A DNA stretch of 64,000 nt, taken from assembly GCA_964036275.1 (NCBI GenBank), contig OZ038434.1, forward strand, positions 10,311,060 to 10,375,059, given 5' to 3'. Shown here one piece after another: positions 12,684-26,300 of the stretch (position 1 is the stretch's first letter; the number at the start of each line of letters is the position of its first letter). The DNA is from Litoditis marina (lineage: Eukaryota > Nematoda > Chromadorea > Rhabditida > Rhabditidae). Position numbers and translations under genes: made by a program. The notes beneath the pieces were generated by a model. That model was not told the origin of the DNA and did not search any database. It saw nothing but the letters and a program-made list of their open reading frames with translations.

Positions 12684-12689
12684 TTTATT
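12684..12689 (-). terminator. Candidate polyadenylation signal of the GPCR gene
   Basis: TTTATT on the + strand is AATAAA on the minus strand, about 465 nt after the GPCR stop. It lies only about 220 bp from the opposing TCAIM signal. Confidence 0.5.
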
Positions 12690-13084
12690 TTTATTTCAAT
12701 TTCTTCCTCCGTAAATACAGTCATTTTAAGGTTAGAACTGATCTCACCGCATAGGATAGCAACAATAGATTATCCACTGCTATAGTGGTGAGTTCACTTC
12801 TCTTTCAATTTGAAATCACCACTGAAGCTTGAGTAAATGTTTGCACCTTTTCAGTCCGAAAATAATTCGGGTCAGATTCAGAAATCTAGAGTTTTATATG
12901 ACCCACTCCAGGGAATCCTTACTAGCATTGAAGTTAAGGTAACATACTGAAATTCGAAGGCATAGTATAATGTGTTTACTTGATCAGAGAATAATTTGAA
13001 CAACAGTCAATAGCACATCTAAAGTACACATGTATTTGAGAGCATCAATGTTGTGGGTAAAGCACCGGTTACCGTAACCGTGAG

Positions 13085-13146
13085 TTGAGAGTGAGACAAT
13101 GAGAGAGACAGAGAGAGAATAAGAGAGAGAGAGAGAAATAGAGAGA
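13085..13146. repeat. GA microsatellite in the GPCR 3' UTR
   Basis: Imperfect GAGAGA tract interrupted by ACA, ATA and AAT. It sits 9 bases beyond the GPCR stop codon, so it would be transcribed as CU-rich 3' UTR. Confidence 0.9.
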
Positions 13147-13154
13147 TCATATCT

Positions 13155-16093
13155 TCATAAGAAAGTGCTGCCGTTGCTGTCCATTTTGAGCTTTGCAATG
13201 GCCCCGTATTTGATGACCGTATCGTATTCGCGACCATCACTGGTGCTCTCCTCCCCCGAGGCTATGTGAATGTCGATGGTGTCCTGCTCGAACTGGTACC
13301 GGGAGGGACGAGAGTTCTGCGAGATCGAGTCACGTACCTGCAATAGATGTCATATACAACCCGTCGGATACAAAGTCACGCAAAACGCGTGTTTTTCACG
13401 TTTAACGTGACTATTCCATTCACGTCTAGCAGATACGGGGGTTCATTCTTTATCAGCTGCTCATAACCTATCACATGGTAGGAATGAATGCGTTTTGGCA
13501 TTTTTTTCACCTAGATGTAGGCTCTGATTTGTGTGCACTCTGAAATAACGTTTCTATGTCTTTTGCAAAATTGGGCAGGAACAGTGACAGTTACTAATGG
13601 GTTCACAAGATGATAGTAATAATCACTTCAAACCTGTGGACTGAAAGGGACACCGTCTTTACTGTCTTTATCACGTTGTATGACGGATTGCGTACGTCTT
13701 ACCATTGATCTGAGCCTGAAAAAGTGGGATGATCAGGTTTTTCATTTGATAACGGACGTCTCTATGATATGCGTAATGCGACTATGATCTCTTGATATAT
13801 GGGCTCCGTTTAAAAACCAAACATTGTGATAGTCCGAAGAATGTAGATGTTTTTGTCATCTCCCTGGGCATAGACACCGCCAATGTCTTATAATTAAGAG
13901 AGCGGTGCACGATTGGTTTTTAGAATAAAAGAAGTGGTAGGGGAAAATAGTGTCTATTGGAGGGGTTTCAGGGTTTCACTGAGGACGTTGGACCCTTGGT
14001 TCCTATAGGTTTTGTTTTCGAATGACTCATGTATTGCAAGATACAGCAGTTTTCTTTGTATCAGTGGTCCGGTATACTCACTTGTCTCTATTGTTGTATG
14101 TTTTCTTGAAACACGGGAACTTCTGCAGGAAAGTTGTTCGGTAGTCAGTCGAACAAGCACAAAAGACGTAAAACTGCGAGGCATGATTGGTGATTTCGAG
14201 AATGTTGGCCACGGCTCGGAAAATTTGATAGTCCAGTCGTTTTTTCAGGGTCTGTAATGATAATTATTCAAATATAGTTAACAATCAACGGGGAGCTTTG
14301 CTTTAATTTGATCTACTGGTGATTTTAATCGGGGTGACGCTCAGAGTTTACTTTTCTTTGTTCACTTTGTTACGTAACTAACCTCGTCTATCAAGAGAAG
14401 ATTGATGGCCGCCGGAATGTTACATACCAAAGACATGAATACCGTACCAGCCAGCATATACATCAGTGTGTCGTCCTGAATTTAAAGGTTAAGAATAGGC
14501 TGTCTCGCTTTTCACTTGGACGCTGTTTTTCCTATTCGCTATGCAATCGAAATGTGTTACGGTTTTATGATATGTCTCGAGACACCTCTTCTATTTTTTC
14601 CTTCAACTTGAGGTAGGAATTTCAAATAGTGTTCTTATTAAGTTCAGTTCAGCTCAATAATAGTGTTCCGGCTGCTCCTTTAGCTCAACGGAACTGGGGA
14701 ATTAATCTGAATTGGGGGCGGCTGTCAACAAGCGCGCCACGACATGAAAGTGACGAGGTAAGCTGCAGTCGGCGGCACAGCCGGCTTCATTTTCTCACAC
14801 CCTTGCTCTATTTGGAGATCAGACTACAGTATGCGGAACGTGGGAAAACAATTGTTGCAAACTTGTTTTTCAACCAAATTAGTAAAGATGGCGTTTGATA
14901 TTTCTCAGACAAAGCGCAGATGTGCTTTTTAACTACTATTTAAAATGCTAATTGATAGATTGGTAGTTTTTCCTAGGGTTATCGGATCCATGTTCCGTTC
15001 GGAAAATATTACCTTCTGTGTTCCTCCTGGCTGATCTTTTCGCTTCGTCAGCTGATGGAACATTTTCTGCCTCTTTCGGAAGGCAATCATAATTTGAATA
15101 TTCAAAATAGAAAGGATAATAATGGGAAGGAATCGCAGCGTGGTTTCTCGGGTCCATTTGTATACCTAAAAGTAATTACAATCAGAACACTTTTCTGCAT
15201 CCTTACTCGATATTATTCCTGAATCTTGTGATAAGTGAATGATTTCTCACCTGCCACTGGAACGTGGTGTAGATTTCGTGATCATCTAGCCGGTAGATTG
15301 TTGCGTTGGCAACAGGATCCCATCTCTCGACACTCTTGTACCGAGTAATGGCATACGGTACATACAGTAGTGCCGGAATGAAGTAGGCTATCATGATAGC
15401 CTTGGTGGCTCGCTGCGGAGAGTTCCAGGTACGGAAATGCATGGGAAAGACAATCGATATGTATCGTTCGAGCGAAAGGGCGACCACAATGAACACGCCG
15501 GCTCCTAGAGCCCAGTTGATCACAGTGAGCATGATATGACACTGGTATATCTGGTAGATGCGGTATTGATTGACGGGATATCCTCTCTTGGTGGCCACCT
15601 CAGTTGAGACGAAGATGAGCACAAATATCATACACAGTAGATCAGCTACGGCGAGAGCTCGTAGATACATATATGAGACTGCTCGGAGGCGCCGACTGGC
15701 TGAAAGCATTCAATTTATTTGTCACCTTACTGATACATGGCTGGCTGGTTACGGTTTACGAAGTTTGTTTAGTAAGTTGATGTACATAAACGCCGTGAAA
15801 TAGGTTGAAAAGTTTGAAACAAGTTTAGTGAGGTTATTGACAGATCAGATTGTACGAAACAATAGCGTGGTTTTCGGTTTTTTGTTCACTGGTAAAAGAT
15901 GATTGGATGAACTAGGAGATAAAAAGAAGTTTACAATCGTTGTTGTGAAACTATTTCAATCATACTTACCGAGTACTATGAGATTGGTAATGTTTCCTAT
16001 AATACCGACCACGCAAACGATAGGCAGTACATAGCAGTAGGCAATGTTGCCCACGGTAGCCGCTCCGCTGGTAGACGGCGCTGTACCGTTCAT
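13155..16093 (-). CDS. Class A (rhodopsin-family) G-protein-coupled receptor, peptide-receptor type (FMRFamide-receptor-like)
   Basis: Seen: seven exons on the minus strand join in phase: 15970-16093, 15251-15699, 15013-15165, 14383-14475, 14082-14251, 13634-13715 and 13155-13337, giving 417 residues. Segments: TM1 about 17-41 with G-N; TM2 51-72 with LAVAD (Asp61); TM3 from Cys95 to ERY at 119-121, exactly 25 residues from the Cys to the Arg as expected; TM4 about 138-160; TM5 201-222 with LP; TM6 244-271 with C-N-I-P at 260-263; TM7 about 286-307 with N-H-A-S-Q-F-Y-V-F-C. An N-glycosylation site (N-G-T) lies at residue 2. Odd: NPxxY is absent, TM4 lacks its usual Trp, and the second extracellular loop has no Cys to pair with Cys95. 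Known: N-x3-N/Q-F-x2-Y/F-C in place of NPxxY is common in invertebrate FMRFamide-type receptors. The ligand is inferred only by class. Confidence 0.8.
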
Positions 16094-17396
16094 GGGGTGG
16101 TTGATGTGGTCCTATTCTGGAACGAAGTAGTTGACACTATATTAGGAAACATACGATATTTGAGAAAAGAAAATAGTGGGGAACACATCAACGATATTCG
16201 AGTAAAGTAGAGAGTATATAAGATGTTTGAGTGAACAATATATATTAGAGAACGTATGAGGTATGTGAGCGAAATAGTCTAGTGACACAACTCAAATGAA
16301 CATTGTAGACATAAAATGGGGTTAACAGACGTCTCTATTCTACTCGCATTTTTTTCCCTCCTTAGAAGTTGATAATAAGAAATGTTGTATAAAACAAAGT
16401 TGATGGCCTAAGCTAGTAGTAGTGGGCGTGTAAGTTTGAAGACAGTCTGCAATTGCGTGCGATTCCAGTCAACGGAAGGGAGTTTCGACTGTTAGGCCGG
16501 AAGAAGGATGTCAACTGGCTCATTAGGGCCCGTTTAGACTGGTTCCGGCTGGAGATTACGGTATCTCTTGTTGCTGGATGTTTGACGCTGCTAACTAGTA
16601 CAATGGGGAGGTTGTTGTGGAGATAGCCCAAGAATATGGGAATAACATGAAAGAGTTGTGAACATCTGTCAAGTGTGTCGAATCGATCGCTTAATCTCGG
16701 CTACTTGTAGGAATTAATCGGCTTGAAGATTATTCGCGGAAAAAAGTTATTCTGTGAACGGCTTCCTGGCGTAGCTATCCGTGTGCCAATATCTGTCAAA
16801 GTGCTAATCTTTAGATGCAGCACATGCAGGATATTCGAATTACTCTATGAAAACAGAAAAATGGAGGATGTGTGTAGCGTGTTTGGAAGATCATCGAACA
16901 CATTACTTTTATTAGTTGTCTTTCACGCGACTGTGAATCAGTAAAACATCAAAATGGCTCTTGACTGTCACGCGAACTAATTCTGGAATTTCCATTTTAT
17001 TTTCACAGACAATAAACGTAGCTGAGATTAATATAAAACATAGTTTCCGGATGTATCGCTGAGTTGAGGGTTTTCCATTAGGAACAGTGACGTTCCAGCT
17101 CAATTCATTAATATATTAACGCGGGTCAATCTGCTAATTAAAGATATTGGAGTAGTTTCGCCAGTAGGCTGTCTTGTTAAGCATAACAAAATCATGTAGG
17201 CATGTAGCGAAATATTGAACATAGTTACATAACATAGAATTCAGAAAATGTTGTGGTTGTTTTGTGAAGAATGTAGTGAGGTTATTCGGATGATAGTAAA
17301 TGTTTAGTAAATGTTTTGCGTCATTTTATTATGTCATTCCACTTCAGTTATATGTTATTTTCATTTTCAAGTTTTTATTGCAGGACGACATTCGAC
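16094..17396. other. Divergent spacer between GPCR and Dr1
   Basis: This 1.3 kb should hold the promoters and 5' UTRs of two genes that point away from each other. A T-rich acceptor ends at 17383, just before the Dr1 start, implying a non-coding first Dr1 exon upstream. No conserved motif or repeat was recognised. Confidence 0.5.
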
Positions 17397-20300
17397 ATGG
17401 AGGAAGACAATGAAGTAGGCCTGCCCCAAAAAGGGCTCAACATGATCATTAAGGTCAGTTAACGGTTTTCATATAGAAAATAATGGAATTTTCATGAAAT
17501 CAGTTGATTTGTTTCCAAACAAACATAATAAATAGAAGAATGATAGAGCCAGAAACGCGAAAAATTAGTTAAATTCACCAAACTCTCAAAAGTCAACATA
17601 TATGGGATTGGCACTGAAATGATCATGATATTCACAGAAATGTGTGCGTATTCGTGGAACGGTGACTAAGAGGTAGTTATTGAATAGTTGAACACGCGGA
17701 ATCATAAATTTGGTCTGATTAGTTCTCTAAATGACAAGTTTGAGGAAATTCGAGGCGGGGAGCAGTGCTCGGATTTGTTTCTAGCAAGGAACATTAATCT
17801 GGGTTTAAGCCGATTCTGCTAAACCCTGGGATGCAACTAATAATGGAAGAGAACAGATCAAAGAATAACTGCAGAGTTACTTCAGTTTTAGCAATGATTT
17901 AGGTTGCATACGTTCTGCCTAAGTTTTATATTAGTGTTCTATTCTTCTCATCAGTATTCAGTTGACAAATATTGCCAAATGTTTATCTTAAAACAAAACT
18001 AGGGACATTTTCTGGGAAAAGCTCAAGCGGATTCCAACAAATTTAACGTGTACTTTTACGTGCGAGTGTATGGAATTTTGTCTGATACTGATTTATTATA
18101 TCATGTTGGTTGTAGGATGTGATCCCGGACATGCGTATCGCGAACGAGTCGCGCGAGCTGTTCAACGCCTGCTGCGTGGAGTTCATCAAACACGTGGCCA
18201 GTGAGGCGCAGAAGATAAGTGGCAACGATCAACGGAAGACCATCTACCACGAACACGTGCAGAAAGGTACAGGCACATACAGGTTTTTCGAAAAGCCAGA
18301 AATCAGAAAATGGGCTCATTTATGCTAATGTTGAGAACATCTGCTTGTTTTTGATGAAAAATTATGAATTTACACGTATTTGAATCAAAAAGGAAACAGT
18401 TTTGGACAGCATAGTTTCACATTTTCGGGTGTGGGTGGTCACGGCGAGTACTTTAGATAGCGAACACTATGAAAATTGCTCACTTTTGAGACCATTATAA
18501 AGTATGGTGGGGACACCCTACTGGCAACAGTAGCGTGCCATAGGGCACACGGCAATAGGCGAACGGACATTTGATTGGTTCGAACAGAAACGCTTTACAG
18601 AGAGTTAGGGAAAGTGATAAGGGTAGTACACATTCAAACTGAAAATAGTTTTCGTAGTTTCTAAGGAAGTGTGGGTATACTGGGTTAACATCATACAAAA
18701 TAATCCGGTAACAATGAAGCCTTCAATGAGCACGCACGCAGATATGTCAACGTTGTGTTGTGTAGCAAGAGAGGAAACCATGATGGAAATTCTACACAAG
18801 AAATGTAGGGTTTCCCATCTAACAATTTAGCTGTGGACACGTCAATAGTCCCTAAACTTGCAATGAATGCAATAGTCAAATTGAAGTGTGGATAAATATG
18901 GGGGAAATATGTAATTTATCATCCAATATTCGCGGAGTAGTGGTTGGAATAATATAACGTATAAGAATGTTCATGAGCCAGAGAATGTTATGTGTTCGAA
19001 GAAATCGCGCCTCTATTTCTGTTTTGCACTTTTGACACGAGTCAATGGAATGAAAACTCAGCCAATCATCTTGTCTGCCGATCATGTTTTGTAATTCTCT
19101 CCCCCTCTCTCTCGTTCTCCGGCTCTGTTCCTTTTATCTACTCTCTCTCACTCTCTCTCTCTCTCTCTTTCTCCCTCACTCACTCACTCTCTCTGTCTCT
19201 CTCTCTGTGTCTGTGTCTCAGTCTCTCTCTCTTTCTCTCTATCTCTCTCTTTCTCTCTCGTGCTCAATCGCAAGGCGGAAAATGCAATAAAAATTTGAAA
19301 GCAGTATGTTTCAAAGTCTCCAGTGTGTAATCCAAGTTGTGGCATAACGATTCGAACTCCCACGGATTACTGAATATAAACATAATGTTCAAAGGACAGC
19401 CTCGAGCGAGGGCCGTAGCAATGTTTTGATTATGCATAGCATGTTATATAAATGGTCGCGGTGACCGACTGGATGTAATATTGTATGATGATAACATGTG
19501 GCTGGCAATAGTCAAGTATTTATCTCGAAGTACTGCTTGCATGTATGAATAAAACAAAACTACTTGTATTGCGCGAAAGGAGTATAATATGAAGAACAGA
19601 TGTGGTATGCGCCTTGAAGTAGTAGTTTGCTGCAGCTACTAAATTGTATCCAAATGAAAGTATCGGAGTAGCGGATTTATTTGCTGAATGGTTTTTTGGA
19701 ATCTGGAACGGATTAAAGGAAGCTTGTAGAAGAGAGCAATATATGTATGTTTAGGAAAAGCTGAAATCAATAAAACAACAAAACGTTCAGAGATAATTGC
19801 AACTATGAATAGGTTAATTCAATTCCAATTCAAGTACGAACCAGAATGAAAATGAAGTGAATGCAATATCTCGGCAATAGCCTTTCAGGGTATGTATGGG
19901 CAAAAAGTGTACTGTTCACTTAAATGTCAGCACATGTGTATGTTGGTCGCGTGGGAGCAGTTAAAACATGATATAACATTCAGCTCATGATAGCGGGGTC
20001 GTTTCCGGCTCGCGACTCTATAATATCCGATATGTAATGACTGTTCACTGGGTAGAGTGGGTTCCATTGTGGTTGGCAGGCAAATTGCGGGAAATCCGTC
20101 AAGTATCATAGGTATGAGTGAGCAAACTGAGTGATTGAAGGTATACCGGGAATTAGGTTTCAAAAAGTTTCGGTGACTGTGGAAAGGTTTGGGTTTGCCC
20201 AAAGTTAAAACAATCATCGAATGAGCAAAATATTTTAAGGTTTTCCACCCTGTGAGCCTGCCGCAAAAATATCATATAATGAGTCATGAAAAATATTCTG

Positions 20301-23300
20301 ATCTGATTGAGCTGTGTTCATTCGCGCTCTCAAATTGGCTCCACTAACTCCGTGGGCTGGGTTTTGATGTGTTGTCGGTTTGGCACCAGTTTCCTTCATT
20401 CAACTAGAGAGTGTGAGGTCGTAACATAAATCGTAAAGTTGTTTAGGCGGAAAGCAACATTGGCAAAGTTACAATTAGAATGCAACACACAACTCTGACC
20501 GAAAGAATATTCGATAGTTTAAAGAAACCGTTCCGCTATAATTTGAGTTTCACGAAAAATTTAAAAAGCTCAAAAAAGATTCTTAATGTCTTCCAATAGA
20601 CCACGAAAAAACTTTCTGATTGAAAATTCGTAAAATTTGCATAACATCAAGCAATAAAGAAGGAGACATGAACATTTTCACTGTGACGCAACTTGACTTG
20701 GTTTATTTACATCCAGATTTATTTTCATTTTTCAGTCCCTAATTGTGTATTCGTATGTGATTGAGTGTTTTGAAATCATTTTCGCACTTCTATAGGCTAT
20801 TTTGAGCATACCCCGTACGCAACTCCCCTATCGGTGTCATTACGTAAGCCCTTTTTCTGAGAAAACGAAGCAAGATAGGGATATAAAAGTATATATTTTT
20901 GATAATGGTTTTTAATTTGCCATAGGGTCAGTTTGTTAACTCAGAAGTCAAAATTAAAGCGGGACGGATTCTTTAACAAATTTTCATGTAATGATCTCTT
21001 TCTTTGCAGCCCTACAGAACCTGAACTTCCCGGCTGACTATATCGAGGCTGCTGACAGCGTTCTGGGTGAATGCAAGGTAAACCACCTTTTTCCGTTAAA
21101 TTTAGTTTTTCTAAACGACGTTATTTGTTGTTGTTTTTAGAGGCTGTTCGAGAACCGTTTTCCAATGTCCAAAATGAGTGTACAAAATGGAAAGGGGTAT
21201 ACAAAACTTACAAAATACGGTCACAGTTACATACCATACATACTTTTACATACTTACATACATACGGTTACTATACATACAAGATACTAATATTTGTGGT
21301 ATTATACAGAAGATCGAATGGATTGATTCGAGAGAACAGAAATTTGGTCAATCAACAGCCGTTCTAATTGCAACATGCTTTAGGTGGCCGCGGAAAAGCG
21401 CCTGAAGCGAAAAAACTCGCGACTGGATAAGTGTGGGATTCCGGAGGAAGAGCTCTATCTCATGCAGCAGCAGCTAATTCAAAAGGTATTGTTCCTAGCA
21501 GAAAAAAGATGGAATAATTGTTATGGCGGGGATATTACTGAGATGTAGTTTGTGTGATGTACCATTTGGTAAACGGCTGGATTGTGATATGGCTCAAAAA
21601 ACCGGTCATCTCCCACTGTTCCGTTCAGACAAAAGTTAATCTAGCCCACGAGCACCTTGTTGCGAATGGCAAAAACAAGCACATCTCTGGTCGCCTCCCG
21701 TTTGTGGTTCATAAAAAGAAGTTATGTAGGCAATTGTGCGTGGACATAACAACGTCGACGGCTGTGCCCCGATTGGGACTTTTTTTGATTTCGGATGCAT
21801 GCATGACATCGGACATTATTAATTAATGCTCGCAGTGCAATTTTATACACCAAGACATAAGTGAATTTGTTTCTGGTCGAGAAAATGGGTTTCTTCTTCA
21901 CGAAACCAGGCTAGGCGACGTCTGGGAGTAGTTCCGAGTCGAATTATTGAGGTTGCAAATTCTAGTTGGTCATGAAGATAAAGATTTTCCAAAACAAGCT
22001 CAAGTGACGCTTCAAAACAGGCGTAGGGATGGTATGGTAGAATGAGTAAACAGATGATAAAGGTTTGCGCTAGAATGAATGTCAATGAGGTTCTCAAGAA
22101 CAATACCGTGTTGGGTAGCAAACAATTATGATGTGATATGTATAAGAAAGAAGTCAGGTGTAAACAAGAACATAACATGGTCATCACCTTGTGACGGCCG
22201 GCCAAGAAAACCAAAACAAGCCATATATTTGGGTGATATTTCATTATTACCCATGTATGCGTGACACATGCACGTGCTGGTGGAGTGTGTAATTGCGATC
22301 TTATAGAATAGGGAATGAAGGTGTTTTGAACCACAGTTATTATAGGTATAGAGGCAATGACGGCTCTGCTACCTCCTGATGTGATGGTTTCTCCGGTTAC
22401 ATCGCATGAGTTGGCGAAGAATATAAGTGTTAAAACTACAATGTTGTTTGGAGTAGTTAGCGAGTAGGGCCAGCGTTGAAGTGGAAATGTGGTTCTGAAT
22501 ACTGATGTTCCTAGAGTTATCATCAGTTTGAGACAGCCTTTTAGATATGTTCGGACCAGTGTACAGTTTGGCAGCAGTACGTGAGCTCTAAAATTTGAGC
22601 TCTCTTGATATCAAGCGAGGCGATGAGTGTTTTCGTGAAGTTTCGTGATCTATGCAATCCCGGGTTCATGAAAGCCCGCTTCAATTTTGTTAAAGATGTA
22701 TCGACTAAACATTTCTAAAAAAGAATGAGCTCAGGAGATTTTGTTTATTTTATAACATCCGATGAATATCGATGAAAATGTCTAATAAAAGAGGCTAGTG
22801 TGTATGTTTGGAGGGGCCGGGAAGAAATCATAGGTGCGGGCCACGCCTCAGCGGAATTCAGTTATCTCAATGACATGTTGTGCACCTCGAAATGCGGCAT
22901 TCGCTTAGGCGTGTCCAGATTTATGATCTGTGCCGAATTAGATTGGTGGCCGGGTCTGGAATCTCTGGAATTCACCAATTCAGGACCACCACGGAAGATA
23001 TTGAGTTGAAGACAGCCGAAATTTTTACTAGTAAATTCACTGGTCGAATTGGACGTGAAGAAATATGCGCTTTTCTGTAATCTGAACTGCTTTACGTTAC
23101 GTCATTTCCCTATACAATTGTATTGAATTGAAATCAGGCGCAAAGAATCATGGTAGTGTCACGTCAACGGTTTTTGTGGTATTTATTGTAGTTGCAACAC
23201 AGCTGGGAAGACAATTGGTTGGGTGTTGAGTGGTATTTTGTGTTAGTGACACCCTTTAGAGAATAAAAGCACAGCTATGCGAAATGGAGACACTTGATTC

Positions 23301-26300
23301 AGCTCAACTGAATGTGATTGACTTCTGTATAATAACTGACTAGAACTATGTGTTATGTGAGACATATTTCAATACATGGTTATATTACGCATGCACTATT
23401 TTAATCACAGAAACTTTAAGATTAATGGCACAATCTGGCCCTTCTAACGGAAAACGTGCCAAATTTGAGCCGGTTCTTGCTCTGTTCTTTGTTCGTTATT
23501 TCTGCGAAATATATAGCACCATGCATACGGGAACATTCGCTTTTGAATAATGCAAGCAAACAGATGTATAACATTATTAGAATGCTCCGCAATTGAGGTG
23601 ACAAAACCTGTTTGACGACAAAACTCTTTTTGGAACGGAATTTGGAATGAAAAGGACGAGAGCAAGCAGTATCCAGTGGTAAATCTACCTAGTTGTAACC
23701 GAAATTTTCGACGAACTGATGCTCTCTACAGCTCTTTCGAAGTACGACATTTTAACATTTAACCACAGGACAACCTATAACTCAAGCGTTGTTTCTAGCT
23801 CCTTCAACACGCTAGCGAATTGTAAATGTGTTACGTTGAGAGAACGCAGTAATCCTATTTTCGGAGTACACGCTAAACATGTTACAAGGTTAGGGTGAAG
23901 TTTTATCTTCGTTTGATATTATGATATTATACAGTTAGGTTATAGATTATTGAATATGGATGTTTTTGGTAACAGTATCGTGTACAGTAAATTATCGATT
24001 TGTTCTTGCGAACTATCACTGAGCGACTTTGTACTGTGGGTGTATTATCAAAATGAAAACGGAACTAACTATCCTACTAGTATGATGTGATTCTCGAGAG
24101 TGTTAGAAGTGACACTGTCTGTCATCTCTTTACCCGTCTCCTCCGAAATAGAACATATTGGGTTGCGTTTCGCGGAGTTCTCAGTCGATTTGTCATTCTG
24201 GCTGTCAGCAGCATTCCTCAATTAATCGGGACTCGCCGTTAAATAAGTAGATGTGCTCAAAGTCCATCCACTCACTCTGTATAGTTGGCTTCTCATCTGG
24301 GTAATTCTGCACAGTTTTGTGCTCAAACAGAACTGCGGGACTTGAACAAGCGTGGTCTATCATTTTTGGATCAAGTTCTATGGCGCGTAATTCTAAGTGT
24401 ATTCGATCTATGCACATATGATTTCAACTGGCGAATATAGTTCAAACTTCTACCCAACACACTACTGGAAACAAACTGGTACGGGCGGCATTAATCGGAT
24501 TGTTTCTCTATTGTAATAGTTGTGTTTTCCGCACTCAAAAGACTAGCTCATCCTGCAAGTGCATTTTGTGTTTTGTCTTGATTTGTCTCCAGTAAGTCAG
24601 GGTTTGTGAAACAAGAAGGCGCAAATGAGCAACATTTCTCTATAACGGCTAATGATGTGAAAGGCGGGCGGGTGCACTACTTTTCGGGATGGATTTCAAT
24701 TGAAGGGCAAAGAAAAAGCGTGAAAGAGTTCATAAACCTTTTAAAAATGTTATGTAAATGCTGCATATTGTTAAGGCATACTGCATCATGGCATGGAAAT
24801 GAATATCCGACATACAATGCCAAATATAGAATTTCCTCCAGTTTTTTCTCTCTCGGAAAGCCGTGCTAAAAGTTTTTGTATTCTGAGAAGATAATCCTTT
24901 GAGAAAAGATCAAATGTGGGCTCTTAGTATGTATATTATAATGTACAGCAATTGTTCAAGACAGGGAAGGGGTTCAAATAGAGAATAAATTATTTGAAAT
25001 TTCATCTAAAAAGTATTAAAAATGGTATGTAAGAGAAATAATGAAGTATTGCTGATTTCAACATACTATAAACGGTTTGAATTCGGACAGGAAAGACAGT
25101 ATGACGTCAAATTCCATTGTGCGTCAAATCACAATGCTAGTTCATTTCGCGCATAATTCAAACAGTCGATGGAATTTCTGATTTATTCATTCTCATCAAC
25201 ACTGCCATGTCTGATGGATCGGAATAGTATTTCCACTTTTATTATCAACGGAATTCCGGGATAAAACTAAGAAACGCAAAATTTCAATACCGTATCACTC
25301 TTTCGTAGACACCTACAGTATCCGAACAAACTTTATGTTACTACTTCACATTGCAAAAATTTAGCGAAAAACAAGTTAGTGAAACGATTTCTGACAGCAT
25401 GTATGAATAATGGGAGAGAACCAAATAAGAAAATAGTTCAGCTGCTCAAAACATGAATCTGGCAAGAATAGGCTGTAAGTTTTGAATTAATACTGTAAGT
25501 ATGTAAGTGTATATACGGATTGGTGATAAAAAGTATACACAATCATATGCTTCGCTAAATTTTTAGAAGAATTTACTTGTAGGTGGGTCTCAAGCAACCA
25601 AGAAAACTAGATTTCCATTCTCAAGTCATCTCGATTTGTGAATTGTTAGTCATTAAAGCAGAGGTAGCAATGATAGTGAGAGCGTAATCCACTTGACGCA
25701 TAATGCTCATGAAGAGAGTTGGACGGGATGTGGTCGCGTTCCACTGAACTGGTCTGTGCTCACCTACGCGGTCCCAGCTGCCAATGCACCAAGCGGATCT
25801 ATGGTTGTACTTGGAGAAACGTAAAGTGATCATTCGACCTGAATCTTATTAACCGGCTTGTATTACATACGTTATTTCTGCGAGGGAACCATTTCAAATA
25901 TGGTCGAATGAAAACACAAACTGAACGTACTAAATGTAATCTTATAGGTCACATAGAGATCACATGCAGATAGCCTTGAGCACCTTTCATAGTGCTATCG
26001 ACGCTCGAAACACAGTGACTAGCACTATATCATAGCAGGAGGGAGAAGTAACGGCTGGTGGCAGTTACCGGAAGTGATAAGGTTGCTAAAGCACGATCTC
26101 GGATTACTTGTCGAACTGGTTACGAATCGGTGTAGTAGAGAAGTCAGGAAGTTGGTCGACTGCCATTTCAGGGGTGTCAGTCAGTTGCCTAGTGTGACTG
26201 ACGACACCAATTAGAGTATGAATTATTGAGACCCACGTAGTGATCTCCAACGACACTTCCCCAGTTCGTTGTTGTTAGTGGATGACGCTATGCGAAGTAT

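Noticed and set aside
18992..19330. Ser/Leu-repeat frame of 112 codons
   Set aside because: A product of the CT microsatellite.
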